From NCBI RefSeq assembly GCF_042651065.1, contig NZ_JBHSCH010000003.1:89820-153819 (forward strand): DNA of 64,000 nucleotides. Reading direction: 5' to 3'. The stretch's first letter is position 1. Each line of letters starts with the position of its first letter. Shown in pieces: positions 35,690 through 43,849 of this stretch. This stretch comes from Pseudoroseomonas aestuarii. Its GTDB lineage: Bacteria; Pseudomonadota; Alphaproteobacteria; Acetobacterales; Acetobacteraceae. Below the pieces are notes generated by a model that was not told where the DNA came from, made no database searches, and worked only from the letters and a program-made list of their open reading frames with translations. The position numbers were made by a program, and so were the translations under genes.

Positions 35690-35911
35690 CTAATGAACGG
35701 AGGGCCGCAGCTTGCGCAGCAGCGCCAGGAGCCGCGGCGGCAGCGGCTCCTCGGCCGCGTCCTGGTATTCCTCGCGCAGGCGCTCGTCGAGCCAGTCCCG
35801 CCGCGTGTTCCCGGCGTCAGGGCTGGCGATGCCGGCCGCCTTGTCCTCGGGTGCCGTTTCGCTGGCCTGATCTTCCTCGGCAGGCACGGGCGCAGGGACG
35901 GATTTAGCCAC
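35690..35911 (-). CDS. nepR: NepR family anti-sigma factor
   Basis: A 73-residue acidic protein. The C-terminal half is the NepR helix pair: WLDERLREEYQDAAEEPLPP followed by RLLALLRKL, matching the conserved LRxxYxxxxxEPxPxRxxxLLxxL pattern. NepR binds the ECF sigma factor EcfG and is removed by phosphorylated PhyR, which is encoded divergently 172 bp away. The start is GTG 35911 with GAGA upstream. The cognate ecfG gene is not in the expected adjacent place and no EcfG is visible in the window. Confidence 0.88.
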   Translation of the reverse strand: MAKSVPAPVPAEEDQASETAPEDKAAGIASPDAGNTRRDWLDERLREEYQDAAEEPLPPRLLALLRKLRPSVH

Positions 35912-36083
35912 GCGGGGGCTCTCTTCTCACGAAGTGGTGTGCCATCGTAAAGGCATAGGCCTGTGCATTTCGACAGGGAAGTTGTAACGGTGAGGCCTTC
36001 GGTCTGAAATTCAAGCGCGCCCCGCCGGCCGAAAACCCGCCGGCACGGAGGTTGGTTGCCAGGAGCAGGAAGGTCACGCGAGC

Positions 36084-36929
36084 ATGGGCTCTGACCCCGC
36101 CGACCTGTTACCCGTCCTGCGGGCCCTGCGCCGCTACACCCACGCCGCACTCGGGTCCCGCGTGCTGGCCGACCGCGTGGTGGAAGTCGCGCTGAACGAT
36201 CTGCTGACCGACGAATCGCGCCGCCCTTCGAAACGCTCTCCGGGGCGGCTGCGGCTCTACCGCGCGGTGCAGGACCGGCTCTCCAGCCTCCTGGACTGTC
36301 CGCCTCCCCATCCGGGTCGGCTCGTGGAAGCGCTGCCGGAAGAGGCCGAATCGCAGGCGCATGCGCTGGTCCGGCTCTGGCTGCGGCGCCGGCTGCGGCG
36401 GCTGACGGCGCCGCAGCGCCACGCCCTGCTGCTGTGCCACCTGGAAGGCTTCACCCCGTTGCAGATCGCCCGCATCCTCCGGGTCGATCCGGGCGCCGCG
36501 CGCACCCTGCTGGCGCAGGCCTGGGCCATCACCGTGCCGCCCTGCCCGGCGGAGATCCTGATCATCGAGGACGAGATGCTGACGGCGCTCGACATGTCGA
36601 TGACGATGCGCGACCTCGGCCATACCGTGCTGGGCATCGCCAGCTCGGCGCGGGAGGCCGAGATGCTGCTGAAGGACGGGCGGCCCGACCTGATCCTGTC
36701 CGAGCTGCGGCTGGCCACCGGCGCCGGCCAGGCGATGCTGCGCCAGCTCGGCGCGGCGGACGCGGCGCCCATCGTCTTCGTGACGGCGAGCGAGGAGCCG
36801 ATTCCCCTGCCGGGGCAGCGCGCCCCGGCCTTCGTGGTGCGCAAGCCCTTCTGCGCCCGGCACCTGGCGATGGCGGTGTGCGATGCCCTGGCCGCCGGGC
36901 GCGAGCGCCGCCTGACGCTCAGCGCCTGA
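36084..36929 (+). CDS. phyR: PhyR-type general stress response regulator with Glu at the phosphoacceptor site
   Basis: Anti-anti-sigma factor of 281 residues: a sigma-like domain (about 8-150; LRRLTAPQRHALLLCHLEGF is the sigma-4-like part) and a C-terminal receiver (157-270). The receiver keeps the acidic pair in LIIEDE (161-164), Thr in VFVTAS and Lys in VVRKPF. The phosphoacceptor motif, usually LADIQLADG, reads LSELRLATG, so Glu207 (GAG at 36702) replaces Asp. Glu often mimics the phosphorylated state, so this PhyR may bind NepR constitutively. It is divergent from nepR and convergent with a deformylase gene. Confidence 0.9.
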   Translation: MGSDPADLLPVLRALRRYTHAALGSRVLADRVVEVALNDLLTDESRRPSKRSPGRLRLYRAVQDRLSSLLDCPPPHPGRLVEALPEEAESQAHALVRLWLRRRLRRLTAPQRHALLLCHLEGFTPLQIARILRVDPGAARTLLAQAWAITVPPCPAEILIIEDEMLTALDMSMTMRDLGHTVLGIASSAREAEMLLKDGRPDLILSELRLATGAGQAMLRQLGAADAAPIVFVTASEEPIPLPGQRAPAFVVRKPFCARHLAMAVCDALAAGRERRLTLSA

Positions 36930-36935
36930 GTCTCA

Positions 36936-36960
36936 GCGCCTGACGCGCGGCGTCAGGCGC
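36936..36960. terminator. bidirectional hairpin between phyR and the second deformylase
   Basis: An 11-bp perfect stem GCGCCTGACGC/GCGTCAGGCGC with a 3-nt loop spans the gap and covers the deformylase stop codon. It has no U tract on either side, so it probably acts as a partial two-way terminator. Confidence 0.45.
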
Positions 36961-37543
36961 CAGCGGCCCCGGCTTCGGCGGCCCCGGCTTCCTGGCGGGC
37001 CTCGGCCAGGGCCTGCGCCTCCTGCACGCGGGCGATCTCCTCGTTGAAGCCCATCAGCCGGAAATCGGTCATCCGCGTCGGGTAGAGGATGCCGTCGAGA
37101 TGGTCGTTCTCGTGCTGGACGACGCCGGCATGGAAGCCGCCCACCTCGGCCGAGATGGTGCGGCCATCGCAATCCTGCCCGGTGTAGCGCACCCGCTTGT
37201 AGCGTGGCACGGCGGCGCGCAGGCCGGGGATGGAGAGGCAGCCTTCCCAGCGGAGATGCTTCTCCTCGCCCAGCGGCTCGATCACCGGATTGATCAGCAC
37301 GGTGTTGCCCACCGGCACGTCGCCCGGCGCGCCGGTGGCGCGGTTGGGCAGGACGCGGAAGACGAAGAGCCGCAACGGCACATGCACCTGCGGCGCGGCG
37401 AGGCCGGCACCCGGCGCATCCTCCATCGTCTCGAACATGTCCTGCACCAGCCGGCGGATCTCCGGCGCGCCGGGGTCCGGCACCGGCTGGCACCGCTCCA
37501 GCAGAACGGGGTGGCCCATGCGGGCGATCTTCAGAATGGCCAT
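36953..37543 (-). CDS. peptide deformylase, second copy (divergent type)
   Basis: Iron/zinc hydrolase that removes the formyl group from nascent proteins, 196 residues. The three motifs are present: GAGLAAPQ (46-52; the usual Ile/Val is Ala), EGCLSIP with the metal Cys, and QHENDHLDG with the HExxH zinc ligands. The C-terminus is Ala/Glu-rich. AGGA lies before ATG 37543. The main def gene lies at 47311-47844 beside fmt. Second deformylases are common in proteobacteria and may provide stress or inhibitor tolerance (inference). Confidence 0.9.
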   Translation of the reverse strand: MAILKIARMGHPVLLERCQPVPDPGAPEIRRLVQDMFETMEDAPGAGLAAPQVHVPLRLFVFRVLPNRATGAPGDVPVGNTVLINPVIEPLGEEKHLRWEGCLSIPGLRAAVPRYKRVRYTGQDCDGRTISAEVGGFHAGVVQHENDHLDGILYPTRMTDFRLMGFNEEIARVQEAQALAEARQEAGAAEAGAAGA

Positions 37544-37652
37544 GCCGGTTCCTGCGGAGAAAGGGTTTCTGGCGGGCACCGAATGTGCGGGAGGCGCCGC
37601 CCGGCCGCAACACCGCCCCTCGCTTCCGCCGGCCCGGTCCGGCCGGGGCCCT

Positions 37653-39038
37653 TCAGCCCAGGAGGTCGTCCGTGCGGCCTTCCTGGGAGCCGTACAGGAT
37701 GTAGTGCCGTGCGGCCGCGTCCTGGTCAGCGCCGAAGGCGACCTGGAGATCGACATAGTTGGTCAGGTACTGCACGGCGTCGAAGCTGACCTTGCGGCCC
37801 TCGAACCGTCCGTACTGGAGGTAGTGCAGGGCGCCGGCCTCGCGGTTGGCGCCAAAGGCGTCGATCAGGTCGTCATGGGAGGCGATGTAGTCGAGGGCGT
37901 CGAACAGCACCGTCCGCCCTTCGTGCCGGCCCTGCTCGATATAGTGCGCCGCCGCCCTGTCCTGGTTGCTGCCGAAGGCCAGGATGAGGTCGGTGTAGGA
38001 GGCGGTGTATTCGAGGCTCTCGAACCGCGTCACGCGCCCCTCGGCCCAGCCATGCGTCATCTGGTGCAGGGCGCCGGCCTCGCGGTCGGTGCCGAAGGCG
38101 TTCATCAGGTCCGCGTAGGAGGCGGTGTATTCGAGGGCGTTGAAGGTGATCGCCCGTTTCTCCGCATGGCCCTGCCGGATGTAGTGGGCGATGGCGGCCT
38201 GCACATCGATGCCGAGGTTCAGCTGCAGGTCCGTGTGGGAGGCGAGGTATTCCGCGCCCTGGAAGGCCACCGGCCGCCCCTCGCGGGCGCCATGATGCAG
38301 GTAATGCTCGAATCCGGCCCCCGCATCGGCACCGAAGGCGCGGATCAGCTCCGGATTGGCGGCGATGTAGGCCAGCGGCGCGAAGCTCTCGCCGATGGCG
38401 GGGCGGAGCTCGCCGCTGGTGAACTGGAGGCGCTCGACGCCGATCAGCCGGTCGCTTCCCTCCAGCGCCAGGGCGGAGGCGGTCAGCGGGATGGTGGCCA
38501 GGGTGCCGCTCCACGCCACCAGCCGGTACTCGGCGGCCGGGCCGTTCAGCACCACCGTGTCCAGCCCGGCTCCGCCGTCGATCACGTCGTCGCCGGGGCC
38601 AGGCAGGGCGGTGTCGTTGCCGGCGCCCAGCCGCAGCACGTCGTTCCCCGCATAGGCGCGCACATGGTCGTCGAGCGGTGAGCCGGACAGGATGTCGTCG
38701 CCGGCCAGGAGGGCGGCGCGGGCGGCCTCGCTCATGCCGTGCCAGGTGCCGCCCAGCAGCTGGCCGACCGGCATGGAAAGCCCCTCCACCCTGAGGGTGG
38801 TGATGCCGTCCCGGCTCTCCTGGAAGCCGGAGACGGTGCCCTGCGCGGGAGCGCCATAGGCATCGTACTGGAAGCCGCTGCCGAAGAACTCGAGGGCGTA
38901 GGAGGCATCCCCGGTGAATCTCAGATCCGCCCGGGCATAGCCTGCCTGCCGTGAACTAAACGTCAGGTAATTCCAGGAAACAGCCTCCGGATTCCGGAAA
39001 TCGAGGCTGGTCCGGCTTCCGGCTGTGATCTGCACCAT
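37653..39038 (-). CDS. secreted RTX-like protein with six 40-residue repeats
   Basis: A 461-residue acidic protein without an N-terminal signal. Residues 1-110 form a beta-rich domain. Residues 112-162 contain calcium-binding nonapeptide-like repeats (LAGDDILSGS, YAGNDVLRLGAGNDTALPGP, GDDVIDGGAGLDTV). From Phe219 to Arg458 there are six exact 40-residue units with consensus FxALEYxASYxDLIxAFGxx, then an AGAxHYxxxGxxEGRxxx half. RTX repeats and the lack of a leader point to type I secretion, perhaps through the PrsDE exporter at 2459-5595. Related repeats occur in other alphaproteobacterial calcium-binding proteins; the function, perhaps surface adhesion, is unknown. Confidence 0.85.
   Translation of the reverse strand: MVQITAGSRTSLDFRNPEAVSWNYLTFSSRQAGYARADLRFTGDASYALEFFGSGFQYDAYGAPAQGTVSGFQESRDGITTLRVEGLSMPVGQLLGGTWHGMSEAARAALLAGDDILSGSPLDDHVRAYAGNDVLRLGAGNDTALPGPGDDVIDGGAGLDTVVLNGPAAEYRLVAWSGTLATIPLTASALALEGSDRLIGVERLQFTSGELRPAIGESFAPLAYIAANPELIRAFGADAGAGFEHYLHHGAREGRPVAFQGAEYLASHTDLQLNLGIDVQAAIAHYIRQGHAEKRAITFNALEYTASYADLMNAFGTDREAGALHQMTHGWAEGRVTRFESLEYTASYTDLILAFGSNQDRAAAHYIEQGRHEGRTVLFDALDYIASHDDLIDAFGANREAGALHYLQYGRFEGRKVSFDAVQYLTNYVDLQVAFGADQDAAARHYILYGSQEGRTDDLLG
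37665..38384. repeat. six 120-bp coding repeats
   Basis: Each 120-bp unit encodes one 40-residue module of the RTX-like protein. The period is exact across all six copies with no insertions, although the units differ in sequence, so the array is old or under selection for register. Confidence 0.85.
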
Positions 39039-39164
39039 TGGTCTGTTCCTGGGCCACGGCTTCCTGAGTTTCTTGTTGTTAACACAGAGGCCGCAGGCTG
39101 TCCCAGCCGAGTCGCAGGTTGCGGCGCCGCTGAACGGGAAGGGAAGGCCGCGGAAATTCGCACG

Positions 39165-39192
39165 TTGCAAAAGGCGAATTTTCTGCTAGGTT
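39165..39192 (+). promoter_or_regulatory. candidate sigma-70 promoter upstream of 39235 gene
   Basis: TTGCAA and TAGGTT are separated by 16 bp, 43 bp before the start codon, in a locally AT-rich stretch of an otherwise GC-rich genome. No experimental support; a weak match at the -10. Confidence 0.3.
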
Positions 39193-39234
39193 TTCCATCA
39201 CGAAAAATTGATTAACACATGACAGGGCGCTCAG

Positions 39235-39714
39235 ATGCAGCGGAAGCCGACCGATTTTTCGGACGCCATGGCGGGGATCGACCAGGCCATGCTCGATGAC
39301 GTCGCCGAGGCCGGCGAGGTGCGGAGGATGTCCAGCGCCGCCTTCCTCAAGATCGGCGCCATGCATGGCGTGACCGTCGAGATCGAGCCGCCGCTCGGCG
39401 CCGACGGGGATGTGCCGCTCCTGGTGCGGCAGGGGCTGGTGATTCGCTGCATGCTGCCGCGCGGCATCTCCGCCGCCTGGCTGGCCGCGGCGCTGGCCGA
39501 GGGCCCGGTGGCGCAGCTGGTGCAGAAGGTGCTGGATGGCCACCGGCTGAACCTGACCGCCGATGGTGGCACCGGGCAGCTGAGCCGCGGGGCGGAACTG
39601 GCCCGCAGCCGGCTGCTGGAGACCCTCTCTGCCATGTCGCCGCTGCTGCCGGCCATGGCTCCCACCAGGAGCCGCCGCCCGCGCAAGGCCCCGCTGCAGC
39701 TGGCCGCGGCCTGA
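39235..39714 (+). CDS. hypothetical protein
   Basis: A 159-residue protein with no signal peptide. The core (residues about 25-110) alternates strands and helices: FLKIGAMHGVTVEIEPPLGA, VPLLVRQGLVIRCMLPRGIS and AWLAAALAEGPVAQLVQKVL. The C-terminus is basic (TRSRRPRKAPLQLAAA). I recognise no family. It stands alone, preceded by an AT-rich promoter-like region and followed by about 210 bp to the aldolase. The Shine-Dalgarno sequence is weak, but codon use fits the genome. Confidence 0.6.
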   Translation: MQRKPTDFSDAMAGIDQAMLDDVAEAGEVRRMSSAAFLKIGAMHGVTVEIEPPLGADGDVPLLVRQGLVIRCMLPRGISAAWLAAALAEGPVAQLVQKVLDGHRLNLTADGGTGQLSRGAELARSRLLETLSAMSPLLPAMAPTRSRRPRKAPLQLAAA

Positions 39715-39846
39715 GGAGGCTGATGGCCGGCGTGCCGGCCGCGAGGGTTCCGCCCGCGCTGGGAGCGCGGGGCTGATCGAAGCGTGTCTTGAGCTTGCGC
39801 TTGGCGACCGCCACAACTCTGCCGTATGGCAGGGTTAATCGAACGG

Positions 39847-39881
39847 AAAGGCTGGCCTCCCTCGGCGGGGGGCGGCCTTTT
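39847..39881 (+). terminator. probable intrinsic terminator upstream of the aldolase gene
   Basis: AAAGGC pairs with GCCTTT, and an inner GC-rich stem with one mismatch continues to a CTCGGC loop; TTTT follows. It would end transcription from the 39235-39714 gene before the aldolase promoter. Confidence 0.5.
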
Positions 39882-39925
39882 CATGCCATGACCAAGCGCG
39901 CGCGCGAGACAGCCGGAGACCCGAG

Positions 39926-41029
39926 ATGAACGACATGCTGCCCCCCGGCCAGAAGGCCCCGACCAAGCTTCGCCCGGGCGTGGTGACCGGCGCCGACTAC
40001 CTGGCCCTGCTGGATGCCTGCCGCGACGGCGGCTACGCCCTGCCGGCGGTGAACGTGGTCGGCACCAACAGCATCAACGCCGTGCTGGAAGCCGCGGCCA
40101 AGAACAAGTCCGACGTCATCATCCAGCTCTCCAACGGCGGCGCCCGCTTCTTCGCCGGCGAGGGCTGCCCCGATGCCGCCGCCGCCCGCGTGCTGGGCGC
40201 CGTCTCCGCCGCGCAGCATGTGCACACCGTGGCCGCCGCCTATGGCATCTGCGTCGTGCTGCACACCGACCATGCCGACCGCAGCCTGCTCCCCTGGGTC
40301 AACGCCATGATCGACCATGGCGAGGAGCACATGAAGCGCACCGGCAAGCCGCTCTTCTCCTCGCACATGATCGACCTGTCGGCCGAGCCGCTGGACGTCA
40401 ACATCGAGGAATGCGCCAAGGTCCTGAAGCGGATGGCGCCGCTCGGCATGAGCCTGGAGATCGAGCTGGGCGTGACCGGCGGCGAGGAGGACGGCATCGG
40501 CCACGACCTCGAGGAATCGGCCGACAACGCCCACCTCTACACCCAGCCGGAGGACGTGCTGAAGGCGTGGGAGGTGCTGGCGCCGATCGGCCATGTCACC
40601 GTCGCCGCCTCCTTCGGCAACGTCCATGGCGTCTACGCCCCCGGCAACGTCAAGCTGCGGCCGGAGATCCTGAAGGGCTCGCAGGAGGCCGTCTCCGCCA
40701 AGTTCGGCGGTGGCGAGAAGCCGATGAGCCTGGTCTTCCACGGCGGCTCCGGCTCCGAGAAGGACAAGATCACCGAGGCGGTGTCCTACGGCGTGTTCAA
40801 GATGAACATCGACACGGACACGCAGTTCGCCTTCGCCGAGCCGGTGGGCGCCTATGTGCAGGCCAGTCCGGTGGCCTTCACCCACCAGATCGACCCCTCC
40901 AACGGCAAGCCCACGAAGAAGCTCTACGACCCGCGCAAGTGGCTGCGCGCCGGCGAGAAGGGCATCGTCAAGCGGCTGGACGAGGCCTTCGCCGATCTCG
41001 GCTCCGCCGGCCGTACCCTGGCGGGCTGA
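39926..41029 (+). CDS. fbaA: class II fructose-bisphosphate aldolase
   Basis: Zinc-dependent aldolase of 367 residues joining dihydroxyacetone phosphate and glyceraldehyde-3-phosphate in glycolysis and gluconeogenesis. GYALPAVNVVGTNSINAVLE opens the barrel. VVLHTDHADRSLLPW carries the catalytic Asp and a zinc His; the second zinc His is in VASFGNVHGVYAPG-like text (SFGNVHGVYAPGNVKL) and the third in LVFHGGSGSEKDKI. The length fits the long class IIA (FbaA) type. GGAG precedes the ATG. It is monocistronic here, bounded by hairpins. Confidence 0.95.
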   Translation: MNDMLPPGQKAPTKLRPGVVTGADYLALLDACRDGGYALPAVNVVGTNSINAVLEAAAKNKSDVIIQLSNGGARFFAGEGCPDAAAARVLGAVSAAQHVHTVAAAYGICVVLHTDHADRSLLPWVNAMIDHGEEHMKRTGKPLFSSHMIDLSAEPLDVNIEECAKVLKRMAPLGMSLEIELGVTGGEEDGIGHDLEESADNAHLYTQPEDVLKAWEVLAPIGHVTVAASFGNVHGVYAPGNVKLRPEILKGSQEAVSAKFGGGEKPMSLVFHGGSGSEKDKITEAVSYGVFKMNIDTDTQFAFAEPVGAYVQASPVAFTHQIDPSNGKPTKKLYDPRKWLRAGEKGIVKRLDEAFADLGSAGRTLAG

Positions 41030-41039
41030 GCCACGGAAA

Positions 41040-41068
41040 CCGGGCGGCGGTGGCGCGCCGCCGCCCGG
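41040..41068 (+). terminator. hairpin after the aldolase gene
   Basis: An 11-bp perfect stem CCGGGCGGCGG/CCGCCGCCCGG with a 7-nt loop starts 11 bp after the stop. Only CCTT follows, so it is terminator-like without a good U tract. Confidence 0.45.
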
Positions 41069-41397
41069 CCTTCCCGGGGCGCCCCGCCAACCCGGCCGCG
41101 GCACGGGCATGGCCGGGCGCCGCCGGCATCTCGCTGCTTTCCCTGCGCGGGTGCCGTTCTGGCCATCTTCCGGCCTGCAATCCAACCACCGCCCCCGGCA
41201 TGGCGGCGCTGACACCGGCGCCCGCCGCGCTGCCGGTTTGGCCGCTGCGCGGCATCTGCCCGGCCTGTGCCCGAAGCACCCCCAAGGGTGCTGCGGGTTC
41301 CCGGCATGGCGCCGTCCCACGCCTGAGGCACGGGCAGCCGGCAGTCTTTTTTCAACCTCTGCCGTAACCTTGACCTTGGCGCTGCGTTGCGGCGGCT
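41069..41397. other. intergenic spacer without a recognisable gene
   Basis: This 329-bp spacer between the aldolase and the acyl-CoA dehydrogenase shows no plausible gene on either strand. Its right end (about 41341-41397) has a T-rich run and a TTGACC hexamer at 41370, so the promoter of the next operon probably lies there. Confidence 0.4.
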
Positions 41398-42525
41398 GTG
41401 ACACAGCGCCTTACGACCGGCCGCGCCCTGGCGGCGGACCCTCTCGCCGCCGCGCAGCGCGTGGCCTCGCTGGCCCGGGCCCTCGGCGCCGCCCGCGACG
41501 CCGACGGGGCCTTTCCGGATTCGGAGGTGGCCGCGCTGCACGATGAAGGCCTGCTGCTGGCGCCACTCCCGGCCGGGCTGGGCGGGGCGGGGCTGCTGCA
41601 GGGCGCGGACGGGCTGCGCCGGCTGGCGCGGGTTCTGGCCGCCATCGGGGCCGGCAGCCTGCCGCTGGGGCGGCTGTACGAAGGTCACGTCAACGCCCTC
41701 GGCCTGATCCAGGCCTACGGCACCGAGGCGCAGCGCGCGGCCATGGCCGAGGATGTGCGGGCCGGCCATCTCTTCGGCGTCTGGGCGACCGATGACGGTG
41801 CCGCGCCGCTCCGTCTGGAAGGTGCGGAAGGCGGCGGGGTGCTGCGGGGCCGCAAGATCCTCGCCTCCGGGGCAGGCCGGGTCACGCGCCCGCTGGTGAC
41901 GGCGCGTGCCGCGGACGGGCTGCGCATGGTGCTGCCCCATCTCTCCCCGCGCGAGCGCGCCGACCTCTCCGGCTGGACGGCACAGGGGATGCGCGCCTCC
42001 GCCACCGGGGCGGTGGATCTGGAGGGGCTGCCCATCGCCACGGGGCAGTGCCTGGGCGCGCCGGAGCAGTATCTGGCGGAGCCGCATTTCGCCGGCGGCG
42101 CCTGGCGCTTCCTCGCCGTGCAGTCGGGTGGCATGGCGGAGGCCGTCGCGCTGCTGCGCGAGCAGCTGCGTGCCCGTGGCCGCGATGCCGATCCCTACCA
42201 GCTGCACCGCGCGGGCGAGGCCGCCATCGCGCTCGGGACCGCCCGGCTCTGGGTGGACCGTGCCGCTGCCCTGGCCGGCAGCGACGCGGCGCCCGATGCC
42301 ATCGCCGGCTTCATCAACCTCGCCCGCCGCGCCGTGGAGCGCGCGGCGCTGGAGGTGCTGGAGGCGGCGCAGCGCTCCGTGGGACTGATGGCCTTCATGC
42401 GGCCGCAGCCGCTGGAGCGCGTGGCGCGCGACCTGGCAACCTATCTGCGCCAGCCGGCGCCGGACCGGGCGCTGGCGCAGGGCGCCGCCCATTGGCTCGA
42501 GAGGGACCCGTTGCCATGGCCGTGA
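41398..42525 (+). CDS. acyl-CoA dehydrogenase family protein
   Basis: A 375-residue flavoprotein-type sequence with the helical N-domain (FPDSEVAALHDEGLLLAPLP, LGGAGLLQGADGLRRLARVL), a beta middle domain (GHLFGVWATDD, GVLRGRKILASGAG) and a helical C-domain (INLARRAVERAALEVLEAAQ). The sequence is diverged, and I cannot identify the catalytic Glu of fatty-acid beta-oxidation enzymes. The start is GTG 41398. It overlaps the PIG-L gene by 10 bp and heads a compact operon with a methyltransferase, convergent with a glycosyltransferase. Its role in that pathway, perhaps desaturating an acyl or amino-acyl chain, is unknown. Confidence 0.85.
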   Translation: MTQRLTTGRALAADPLAAAQRVASLARALGAARDADGAFPDSEVAALHDEGLLLAPLPAGLGGAGLLQGADGLRRLARVLAAIGAGSLPLGRLYEGHVNALGLIQAYGTEAQRAAMAEDVRAGHLFGVWATDDGAAPLRLEGAEGGGVLRGRKILASGAGRVTRPLVTARAADGLRMVLPHLSPRERADLSGWTAQGMRASATGAVDLEGLPIATGQCLGAPEQYLAEPHFAGGAWRFLAVQSGGMAEAVALLREQLRARGRDADPYQLHRAGEAAIALGTARLWVDRAAALAGSDAAPDAIAGFINLARRAVERAALEVLEAAQRSVGLMAFMRPQPLERVARDLATYLRQPAPDRALAQGAAHWLERDPLPWP

Positions 42526-43265
42526 CCGCCGGCGCCTTCTTCCATGCCGCCGAGGCGCTCCCCTTCGCCGCGCTGGACGAGATCCTGGCGCCGGGAGGGC
42601 TGCTGGTGCTGGCGCCGCACCCCGACGACGAAAGCCTGGGCTGCGGCGGGCTGATCGCCCTGGCGGCCCGGCAGGCGCGGCCGGTCTGCGTGGCGTTCAT
42701 CAGCGATGGCGCAGCCTCGCACCCGGGCTCGCGCGACTACCCGCCGGAGGCGCTGCGGGCGCTGCGCGAGTCCGAGGCGCTCGGCGCGTTGGCGCTGCTG
42801 GGGGTGCCGCCGGGCATGGTGCGCTTCCTGCACCTGCCGGATGCCGCCGTGCCGCATGAGGGGATGCGGTTCCTGGCGGCGGTGGAGCGGCTTTCCGGGC
42901 TGGTGCGGTGTATCGGCGCCGGCACGGTGCTGGCCAGCTGGGGGCACGACCCGCATTGCGACCATCAGGCGACCCACGCCATGGCGGCGGCGCTGCGGCG
43001 GCGCCACCCGGGGCTGCGGCACCTGGCCTATCCCGTCTGGGGCCATACCCTGCCGCCCGAGACCGAGATCGGCATGGCGCCGCGCGGTGCCCGGCTGGCG
43101 GTCGGCTCGGTGCTGCCGCACAAGCGCGCCGCCATCCGCGCCCACCGCTCCCAGCTTGGCGAGGTGATCCTGGACGACCCACAGGGCTTCGTGCTGGACG
43201 CTTCCATGCTGGCCCGCTTCGACCGGCCCTATGAGATCGTGCTGGAGGTGGAGCCCGAGGCATGA
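42516..43265 (+). CDS. PIG-L family deacetylase
   Basis: Zinc-dependent N-deacetylase of the LmbE/PIG-L family, 249 residues. The metal motif is LVLAPHPDDESLGCGG (His-Pro-Asp-Asp) with the downstream His in WGHDPHCDHQATH. Family members deacetylate N-acetylglucosaminyl groups on lipids, mycothiol/bacillithiol precursors or antibiotics. The start ATG 42516 lies inside the end of the acyl-CoA dehydrogenase gene and has GAGGGAC upstream. It overlaps the methyltransferase by 4 bp. The pairing with a glycosyltransferase suggests an amino-sugar conjugate as substrate (inference). Confidence 0.9.
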   Translation: MAVTAGAFFHAAEALPFAALDEILAPGGLLVLAPHPDDESLGCGGLIALAARQARPVCVAFISDGAASHPGSRDYPPEALRALRESEALGALALLGVPPGMVRFLHLPDAAVPHEGMRFLAAVERLSGLVRCIGAGTVLASWGHDPHCDHQATHAMAAALRRRHPGLRHLAYPVWGHTLPPETEIGMAPRGARLAVGSVLPHKRAAIRAHRSQLGEVILDDPQGFVLDASMLARFDRPYEIVLEVEPEA

Positions 43266-43849
43266 CCCACCCCACGGGATCGCTGCCCGCGGCCTATTTC
43301 GAGGCGCTCTACGCCGCCGACCCCGACCCCTGGCGCTTCCGCGACAGCGCCTACGAGGCCGGCAAGTATGCCGCCACCCTGGCCGCGCTGGAGCGCCCGC
43401 GCTACGGCCGCGTGCTGGAGGTGGGCTGCTCGATCGGCGTGCTGACGAAGCAGCTGGCCGGGCGCTGCGATTCGCTGCTGGCGATCGACGGCTCGGCCCG
43501 CGCCATCGCGTCGGCGCGGCGCCATTGCGGGCCTCTGCCCGGCCTCACCCTGGCGCAGCGCGAGGTGCCGCGGCAGTGGCCGCGCGCCCGCTACGACCTG
43601 ATCCTGTTCTCCGAGGTGCTCTACTACCTGGACGAGGCCGACCTTGCCCGCGTCGCTGCGCTCACGCGGCGGGATCTGGCGCCGGGCGGCGAGGTGCTGC
43701 TGGTGCACTGGACCGGCACGACGGACTATCCGCTCTCGGGCGATGCCGCGGCGGAAGGCCTGAGCGGCGCGCTGGCCGGTGTCATGCCGGCAGTGCGGCA
43801 GGAACGGGCGGAACACTATCGGCTGGACCTGCTGCGCCGGCCGGGCTGA
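43262..43849 (+). CDS. SAM-dependent methyltransferase, NodS-like
   Basis: A 195-residue class I methyltransferase. The N-terminal YFEALYAADPDPWRFRDSAYE is typical of the NodS family, which N-methylates the amino group of a deacetylated chitooligosaccharide. Motif I is VLEVGCSIGVLTKQLA, the acidic residue is in LLAIDGSARAI, and DLILFSEVLYYLDEADL is motif II/III. It overlaps the PIG-L stop by 4 bp. Deacetylation followed by N-methylation is the order used in Nod-factor synthesis, so these two enzymes may work in sequence here. Confidence 0.9.
   Translation: MTHPTGSLPAAYFEALYAADPDPWRFRDSAYEAGKYAATLAALERPRYGRVLEVGCSIGVLTKQLAGRCDSLLAIDGSARAIASARRHCGPLPGLTLAQREVPRQWPRARYDLILFSEVLYYLDEADLARVAALTRRDLAPGGEVLLVHWTGTTDYPLSGDAAAEGLSGALAGVMPAVRQERAEHYRLDLLRRPG

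Noticed and set aside
35912..36083. EcfG-type promoter (GGAAC-N16/17-GTT) between nepR and phyR
   Set aside because: I searched both strands of the spacer by eye and found no convincing match, only a GGAAGTTGTAACG stretch with wrong spacing.
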